Positions 58,790-64,000 of a DNA stretch of 64,000 nucleotides are shown here, piece by piece. Position numbers and translations under genes: made by a program. This stretch comes from an uncultured Lachnospiraceae bacterium (lineage in GTDB: Bacteria; Bacillota; Clostridia; Lachnospirales; Lachnospiraceae). Location: contig CAJUBP010000017.1 in NCBI GenBank assembly GCA_910584585.1, positions 7,394-71,393 on the forward strand, read 5' to 3'. Under the pieces are notes generated by a model that saw nothing but the letters and a program-made list of their open reading frames with translations, was not told the DNA's origin and did no database searches. Position 1 is the first letter of the stretch; every line of letters begins with the position of its first letter.

Positions 58790-61096
58790 ATGATAACATT
58801 ACACGACGGCGGCGTTTATCTGGTAAATGGAACGTCTTTGATTGAGGAAAACAGCCAGGCGGCTGCAGCCATTCAGGCAGAGACAGGCCTGTCCGTTACC
58901 AGAGAGCAGGCTGCCGGAAATACCATTGCCTATGGAATTCTGGCGGACCACAATACCTCGGGCAATATGGAGAAACTGAAAATAAAATTCGATAAACTGA
59001 CTTCCCACGATATTACCTTTGTGGGAATTATTCAGACAGCCAGGGCTTCCGGTCTGGAGAAGTTCCCGGTTCCCTATGTGCTCACCAACTGCCATAATTC
59101 GCTGTGCGCGGTAGGCGGAACCATCAATGAAGACGATCATATGTTTGGACTGAGCTGTGCCAAAAAGTACGGCGGCGTCTATGTGCCGCCTCATCAGGCA
59201 GTGATTCATCAGTATGCCAGGGAGATGCTTGCAGGCGGCGGAAAGATGATTCTGGGTTCCGATTCTCATACCAGATACGGCGCATTGGGCACCATGGCAA
59301 TGGGCGAAGGCGGGCCGGAACTGGTAAAACAGCTGCTGAATAAGACGTATGATATCAATATGCCCGGCGTAGTGGGCGTTTACCTGACCGGGAAGCCCAG
59401 GAAGGGCGTAGGGCCTCAGGACGTGGCTCTTGCCATTATCGGCGCAGTGTTCGCCAACGGCTATGTCAACAATAAAGTAATGGAATTTGTAGGGCCGGGA
59501 GTTTCCGGTTTAAGCGCGGATTTCAGAATCGGCGTGGATGTTATGACCACAGAGACCACCTGCCTGTCCTCTATCTGGCGGACAGACGATACCATTCGGG
59601 AGTTTTATGAGATTCATGGAAGAACTGAAGATTATAAAGAACTGAACCCCGGACAGGTTGCCTATTATGACGGAATGATTGAAGTGGATCTGGATCAGAT
59701 CAAACCCATGATTGCCATGCCGTTCCATCCAAGCAATACCTATACCATTGAAGAACTGAACCAGAACCTGATGGATATTCTGGATGACTGTGAGAAAAAA
59801 GCTCAGGTGAGCCTGGACGGCGCCGTGGAGTTTTCTCTGAAAGATAAAGTGAGAAACGGCAGGCTGTATGTGGATCAGGGAATTATAGCAGGATGCGCCG
59901 GAGGCGGGTTTGAGAATATCTGTGACGCGGCGGATATTTTGAAAGGAGCAAGTATCGGCGCGGACGAATTTACCCTGAGTGTCTATCCGGCAAGTATGCC
60001 GATTTATATGGAACTGGTGAAAAACGGCGCCGCAGCTTCTCTGATGGCCACAGGAGCCGTGCTGAAAACCGCCTTCTGCGGTCCCTGTTTCGGCGCCGGA
60101 GATACGCCGGGCAACAATGGATTTTCCATCCGCCATTCCACCAGGAACTTCCCCAACCGGGAGGGCAGCAAGCTGCAGAGCGGACAGATTGCCTCAGTGG
60201 CGCTGATGGATGCCCGTTCCATCGCGGCTACAGCGGCCAACAAAGGATATCTGACAGCGGCTACGGATCTGGATGTGGAATATTCCAGTCCGAAATATCA
60301 TTTTGACAGCCAGATTTACGCAAACCGTGTCTTTGACAGCAAAGGCAAGGCGGATCCTTCTCAGGAGGTTCGGTTCGGCCCCAATATCAAGGATTGGCCG
60401 GCTATGAGTGAGCTGCCGGAGAACATGGTATTGAAGGTAGTGTCTGAGATCCATGATCCGGTTACCACTACGGATGAATTGATTCCTTCCGGCGAGACTT
60501 CTTCCTATCGTTCCAATCCGCTGGGACTGGCGGAATTTACCTTATCCAGAAAGGATCCGGCATACGTGGGAAGGGCCAAGGAGATTCAGAAGGCGCAGAA
60601 GGCCCTGGAAGCGGGAACCTGCCCGATAGATGCAGTGGAAGAGCTGGGGCCGGTGATGGCAGCCGTCAATCAGGCGTTTCCGGAAAAAGCTTTCGGGGAG
60701 AAGAACGGTCCCGGAACGCTGGGCGTGGGAAGCACGATTTTTGCAGTGAAGCCGGGAGACGGTTCCGCCAGGGAACAGGCGGCTTCCTGTCAGAAGGTAT
60801 TGGGCGGCTGGGCCAATATTGCCAATGAATATGCCACCAAGCGTTACCGCTCTAATCTGATTAACTGGGGTATGCTGCCGTTTTTGATTCCGGAAGGGGA
60901 ACTGCCCTTTGCCAACGGAGATTATATTTTTATTCCTGATATCCGCAAGGCAGTGGAGGAGAAGAAGACAGAGATCCCCGCTTATGTGGTAAAGGACGGC
61001 GTGTTGAAAGCGTTTACCTTAGGGCTGGGAGAATTGACGGAAGATGAACGGACGATTATCCTGAAGGGATGCCTGATTAATTATTATAAAGGATAG
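58790..61096 (+). CDS. Aconitase-family hydratase (YbhJ-like)
   Basis: The protein has 768 residues with ACAGGAGGAAAT before the ATG. It has aconitase-fold motifs with ILGSDSHTRYGALG (about 162-175), cluster-ligand Cys candidates in AGCAGGGFENI and AFCGPCFGAGDTPG, and a C-terminal swivel-like domain. The sequence is closer to the YbhJ-type hydratases than to citrate/isopropylmalate enzymes, which have other signatures. It probably catalyses a dehydration/rehydration of a carboxylic acid. The substrate is unknown. It stands alone, followed by two copies of a GC-rich repeat. Confidence 0.85.
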   Translation: MITLHDGGVYLVNGTSLIEENSQAAAAIQAETGLSVTREQAAGNTIAYGILADHNTSGNMEKLKIKFDKLTSHDITFVGIIQTARASGLEKFPVPYVLTNCHNSLCAVGGTINEDDHMFGLSCAKKYGGVYVPPHQAVIHQYAREMLAGGGKMILGSDSHTRYGALGTMAMGEGGPELVKQLLNKTYDINMPGVVGVYLTGKPRKGVGPQDVALAIIGAVFANGYVNNKVMEFVGPGVSGLSADFRIGVDVMTTETTCLSSIWRTDDTIREFYEIHGRTEDYKELNPGQVAYYDGMIEVDLDQIKPMIAMPFHPSNTYTIEELNQNLMDILDDCEKKAQVSLDGAVEFSLKDKVRNGRLYVDQGIIAGCAGGGFENICDAADILKGASIGADEFTLSVYPASMPIYMELVKNGAAASLMATGAVLKTAFCGPCFGAGDTPGNNGFSIRHSTRNFPNREGSKLQSGQIASVALMDARSIAATAANKGYLTAATDLDVEYSSPKYHFDSQIYANRVFDSKGKADPSQEVRFGPNIKDWPAMSELPENMVLKVVSEIHDPVTTTDELIPSGETSSYRSNPLGLAEFTLSRKDPAYVGRAKEIQKAQKALEAGTCPIDAVEELGPVMAAVNQAFPEKAFGEKNGPGTLGVGSTIFAVKPGDGSAREQAASCQKVLGGWANIANEYATKRYRSNLINWGMLPFLIPEGELPFANGDYIFIPDIRKAVEEKKTEIPAYVVKDGVLKAFTLGLGELTEDERTIILKGCLINYYKG

Positions 61097-61105
61097 CGAA
61101 AAGAG

Positions 61106-61230
61106 GATGGCCATGCGGCCCGCCGGACGGCTGAGCATGATGGAAGGTTTATTATGAAAGTCTTCGACTTCTATAGTAGGATGGCCATGCGGCCCGCCAG
61201 ACGGCAGGCTGAGCATGATGGAGGTTTATT
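61106..61230 (+). repeat. GC-rich palindromic repeat element, two tandem copies (2 and 3)
   Basis: Two copies of the block beginning GGATGGCCATGCGGCCCGCC (about 61106-61153 and 61179-61230) are separated by a small hairpin (GAAAGTC, TTC, GACTTC). The match to copy 1 (5721-5803) covers the block and the position of the small hairpin, whose stem bases differ but still pair. The third copy ends GATGGAGGTTTATT, the ribosome binding site of the next gene. Confidence 0.8.
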
Positions 61231-62589
61231 TTGGAAGAGCAGGAAAAGAAACAAAGCAATGAAACAAACAATTGGAATATCAGGCCCTACCTGGCGATAG
61301 GGCTGACTTCCTTTCTGGTAATTGCAGCCAGTATTGCGTTTTTCTTCTTTGTCTATCGTTTTCAGGGGATAGCGCTGGTCATGGATCGGATGGCAGTGAT
61401 TCTGCAGCCGATTATCATCGGATTTGTTTTGGCGTATCTTGTCATGCCGATTGTAAATTTTGAGGAACGGTATCTGCTGCCTGTGATGCAGGAAAAGATA
61501 AAGAACAAAAGGAAGGCAAAGAGGCTGGTCAGAGGCGTCAGCGTGGCAGGCGCGCTGCTGTCTGTGCTGATTGTTATCGGCATTTTGCTGCAGATGGTAA
61601 TACCGGAATTGTACCGAAGCATTAACGGGATGATTGGCACACTGCCTAAGCAGGTGAATAGTTTTATGGATTGGCTGAGTGAGTATATCAGTTCCGACAG
61701 CAATATTTCCGGTTATCTGGAGACGGCGCTGACAAAGGGGACAGAATTTTTCGAGGAATGGGCTCAGACAGATTTTCTTCCCCAGACCAGAAATGTTCTG
61801 GCGGGCCTTACCACCGGGGTAATTACTGCAGTGAAACTGATGTTTAACGTGATTATCGGTATTATTATTTCTATCTATGTGCTGATGAGCAAGGAAGCTT
61901 TTATCGGCCAGGGCAAAAAGGTCGTCTATGGGCTGCTGCCGGGGAAAAAGGCCAATGCGGTGATTCATACGGTGCACAAAAGCAATGAGATATTCGGAGG
62001 ATTTATTTCCGGCAAAATACTGGATTCTCTGATTATTGGGATTCTGTGTTTTATCTGCCTGTATCTTATGAAAATGCCTTACAGTGTTCTGGTGAGCGTG
62101 ATTGTGGGAGTGACGAATGTAATTCCATTTTTCGGTCCCTATCTGGGGGCTGTGCCCAGCGCCATTCTGATTATGCTGGCGGATCCCATTAAGGGCTTGT
62201 ACTTCATTATTTTTATTATCATATTGCAGCAGGTGGACGGAAATATTATCGGGCCGAAGATTCTGGGAGATTCTACCGGGCTGTCTTCTTTCTGGGTAGT
62301 ATTTGCCATCCTGACCTTCGGCGGAATATTCGGCATTCCGGGCATGATTATCGGCGTTCCGGTTTTTGCGGTGATTTTCTACATTATCAAGAAAATTCTG
62401 GATTATATTCTAAAGAGAAAACGGCTGCCCAGAGATACCCGAAGTTATATTAGGGCTCAGAAGCTGGATATAGAAAGCAACACTCTGGTTTATTTTCCGG
62501 AAGAGCCGGTAAAAATACAGAAAACACTGAAAAAGGGCGAAGAGAAAAAGAAAGAGAAAAATGAAGTGGAAAAAGAAGATAAGAAATAG
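61231..62589 (+). CDS. AI-2E family transporter (YdiK/PerM-like membrane protein)
   Basis: The protein has 452 residues from a TTG at 61231, whose ribosome site GGAGG (7 nt away) is part of the repeat element. Seven to eight membrane helices are visible, with a large soluble part between helices 3 and 4 (about 95-210), and the family signatures PFFGPYLGAVPSAI (about 297-310) and GNIIGPKILGDSTGLSSFWV. Family members include the PerM-type proteins, YdiK and TqsA; the substrate is often unclear. The Lys/Glu-rich C-terminal tail has no known function. A strong terminator follows. Confidence 0.85.
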   Translation: MEEQEKKQSNETNNWNIRPYLAIGLTSFLVIAASIAFFFFVYRFQGIALVMDRMAVILQPIIIGFVLAYLVMPIVNFEERYLLPVMQEKIKNKRKAKRLVRGVSVAGALLSVLIVIGILLQMVIPELYRSINGMIGTLPKQVNSFMDWLSEYISSDSNISGYLETALTKGTEFFEEWAQTDFLPQTRNVLAGLTTGVITAVKLMFNVIIGIIISIYVLMSKEAFIGQGKKVVYGLLPGKKANAVIHTVHKSNEIFGGFISGKILDSLIIGILCFICLYLMKMPYSVLVSVIVGVTNVIPFFGPYLGAVPSAILIMLADPIKGLYFIIFIIILQQVDGNIIGPKILGDSTGLSSFWVVFAILTFGGIFGIPGMIIGVPVFAVIFYIIKKILDYILKRKRLPRDTRSYIRAQKLDIESNTLVYFPEEPVKIQKTLKKGEEKKKEKNEVEKEDKK

Positions 62590-62600
62590 CGTTTAAATTT

Positions 62601-62641
62601 TCGCAGGCATTATTTGAAATAGATAATGCCTGCGATATTAT
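62601..62641 (+). terminator. Terminator of the AI-2E family gene
   Basis: A 13-bp perfect stem (62601-62613 with 62623-62635, TCGCAGGCATTAT) has a 9-nt loop and is followed by TATTATTTT. It lies 12 bp after the stop. Confidence 0.85.
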
Positions 62642-62642
62642 T

Positions 62643-62672
62643 TTGACATTTCAGGGTGAATTATGGTAGACT
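62643..62672 (+). promoter_or_regulatory. Probable promoter of the TPR protein gene
   Basis: TTGACA (62643-62648) with an 18-nt spacer to TAGACT (62667-62672), a poor -10 box. The distance to the TTG start at 62734 is reasonable. Confidence 0.45.
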
Positions 62673-62733
62673 ATAAGGTACAGGTTGATAATTAGGAGTT
62701 TTATGCCTTTGATATCATTTTGAGGTGAAACGT

Positions 62734-64000
62734 TTGGATAAATATGAATACAAACTGAAACTGGAACAATTGAAAAATCTGGTGGAAGAGAAAGATTATA
62801 GTACTGCGGCAGAGATTGCAGATACGATTAATTGGAGAAAAGTAAAGAGTGCAGCCACCCTATGTATGGTTGGAGAAATATACGACAGAAACAAACAGTA
62901 TGAAAACAGCCGTGAGATCCTTCTTATGGCGTATGAGCGGGCGACGGTGGGAAGGAACATTATCTACCGCCTTGCGCTGGTTTCCATGAAAATGGGGAAT
63001 CTGGAAGAGGCAAAGGAATATTATGAGGAATTTCTGGAAGTCGCTCCATATGATAATCTGAAGTATGTGCTTCGCTATCAGCTTGCCCGGCTGGAAGGCC
63101 TGCCCATCGAAGAGCTGATTGCCATTTTGGAGGAATTTAAGGAACGGGAATATACCGAAGAATGGGCCTTTGAACTGGCCTGTCTCTATCACCGTTCCGG
63201 CAACAGTGAATGCTGTGTGGAAGTATGCGACGAACTGGTGCTGTGGATTGGGGAAGGCAAGTATGTGGAGCGGGCGTTGGAGCTTAAGATGCTGTATCAG
63301 CCTCTGAATAAATATCAGGAAGAGAAGTACCGGGAGATTAAGACGCGCAGGGGGGAGGCAGTTCCTGAAGCGCAGCCGGAAGATACGATAGAATCAGAAG
63401 AAATCATTCATGAGACGGTGGAGATACCGGATATTACTGCCAATACCAGCCGGTTTAACACCATGAATCTTCAGGAAGAGCTGGCAAAGGGAATGCAGCA
63501 GATTATGGAGGCCAGTACCAGGGAAACCGTAAGCGACACCATGGATAACATTAAGAAGATTGTGGAGGAAATTCCTTATCTGCAGATGCCTCAGCAGGAA
63601 GAAGAAGCCGGAATGGAAGAGGGCGAAGAGGAAAGGTACGGTCATATTGAAACGGATGAAGAGATTGACGGTTCTCTGCAGACGGATTTCAGAGAATTGC
63701 TGGCGGAAGACTGGGACGGGCAGGTGCAGACGCCTGTTTCAGGCGGAGAATGGTGGGAGACATCAAACACCGGTCAGCCCAGGATAGAGGATGTTTTGTC
63801 AGAATGGGAGAAGACCAGGCGGGCTGCGGAAGTGGCAATGGCGGTTGCTCAGCAGAGGAAACTGGAATCGGCCAAAGCCAGGGCGCTGCAGGAAGCGGAA
63901 GAGTTAATGGAACGCCTGAACCAGATTATCCCTAAGCTGAATGCGGGAGTTTCGCCCCAGGCGCTTTTGGCGGAACGTTATCTGCAGGATGCAGAGTTCC
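62734..64000 (+). CDS. TPR-like repeat protein, 3' end outside window
   Basis: A TTG start at 62734 has GAGGTGAAACG just before it. The frame stays open to the end, giving 422 visible residues. The N-terminal 200 residues form helical TPR-like repeats (ATLCMVGEIYDRNKQYENSR, YRLALVSMKMGNLEEAKEYY, LACLYHRSGNSECCVEVCDE). An acidic, low-complexity stretch (about 210-330) and a Glu/Ala/Arg-rich helix follow. No catalytic motif is visible, so the part beyond 64000 may hold the functional domain. It is probably a scaffold or regulator. Confidence 0.7.
   Translation, partial: MDKYEYKLKLEQLKNLVEEKDYSTAAEIADTINWRKVKSAATLCMVGEIYDRNKQYENSREILLMAYERATVGRNIIYRLALVSMKMGNLEEAKEYYEEFLEVAPYDNLKYVLRYQLARLEGLPIEELIAILEEFKEREYTEEWAFELACLYHRSGNSECCVEVCDELVLWIGEGKYVERALELKMLYQPLNKYQEEKYREIKTRRGEAVPEAQPEDTIESEEIIHETVEIPDITANTSRFNTMNLQEELAKGMQQIMEASTRETVSDTMDNIKKIVEEIPYLQMPQQEEEAGMEEGEEERYGHIETDEEIDGSLQTDFRELLAEDWDGQVQTPVSGGEWWETSNTGQPRIEDVLSEWEKTRRAAEVAMAVAQQRKLESAKARALQEAEELMERLNQIIPKLNAGVSPQALLAERYLQDAEF

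Noticed and set aside
61154..61299. Open frame starting at an ATG inside the tandem GC-rich repeats
   Set aside because: It runs in another frame into the AI-2E family gene and encodes repeat sequence only, so the TTG start at 61231 is the better reading.

Overview
This window looks like chromosomal DNA from a gut-type Lachnospiraceae (Clostridium cluster XIVa) bacterium. Base composition is moderate. The ribosome binding sites are strong AGGAGG-type sites, and GTG and TTG starts are frequent. The genes fit this group: a LytTR/GHKL two-component pair, transglutaminase and CAP surface proteins with fibronectin-like tails, hydE-hydG, a DUF362 ferredoxin protein, GH36 with an MsmEFG-type transporter, and an F-type ATP synthase. 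No rRNA, tRNA or CRISPR array was recognised. The assignment is inferred from gene content, not from a marker gene.

Layout. 1-8.1 kb: end of a DUF3021-like membrane protein, a transglutaminase surface protein broken by a frameshift in a G run, two membrane proteins of unknown role, then an AgrA/AgrC-like pair. 8.2-12.2 kb: a CwlD-type amidase and a PHP/MFS operon divergent from an AraC regulator. 12.4-14.1 kb: an AAA-ATPase/PD-(D/E)XK protein with a close paralogue at 50.2 kb. 14.5-17.3 kb: Sua5, a low-molecular-weight phosphatase-like protein, upp and dCMP deaminase. 17.4-19.5 kb: a Septu-like PtuA/PtuB defence pair. 19.6-26.1 kb: an alpha-galactoside operon (binding protein, two permeases, GH36) divergent from an AraC regulator. 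26.2-33.7 kb: the complete ATP synthase operon; its c subunit carries a sodium-binding residue set. 34.1-39.1 kb: a secreted CAP protein, then a secreted Cys/His/Asp-repeat protein, an ECF sigma factor and an RsgI-like anti-sigma factor with a His-rich tail. 39.2-45.1 kb: bioB, an amidohydrolase, a DUF362 ferredoxin protein and a surface 5'-nucleotidase. 46-48.4 kb: hydE-hydG. 48.6-52.7 kb: a coiled-coil protein, the second AAA/PD-(D/E)XK gene (carrying an in-frame MITE-like insertion) and a Uma2-like nuclease. 53-58.7 kb: a PhoB-like regulator with a large sensor kinase, and a hybrid kinase. 58.8-64 kb: an aconitase-family hydratase, an AI-2E family transporter and a TPR protein that runs off the end.

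The most striking non-coding content is a set of small repeats. Two inverted copies of one palindromic element (45.1 and 45.7 kb) differ in sequence but keep pairing through compensatory changes on both arms. A GC-rich element occurs at 5.7 kb and twice at 61.1 kb, where it supplies the ribosome binding site of the transporter gene. A pair of about 105-bp inverted-repeat elements lies at 34.0 and 49.8 kb. A 162-bp MITE-like element sits in frame inside a gene, and solitary copies of its end abut two other genes. A 38-nt promoter block is duplicated at 12.3 and 14.2 kb.

The best candidates for an undescribed system are the metal-ligand-rich secreted protein with its sigma/anti-sigma pair (37.1-39.1 kb) and the covarying repeat family. 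The Septu-like pair and the galactoside operon appear to have been placed between the nucleotide-salvage genes and the ATP synthase operon.
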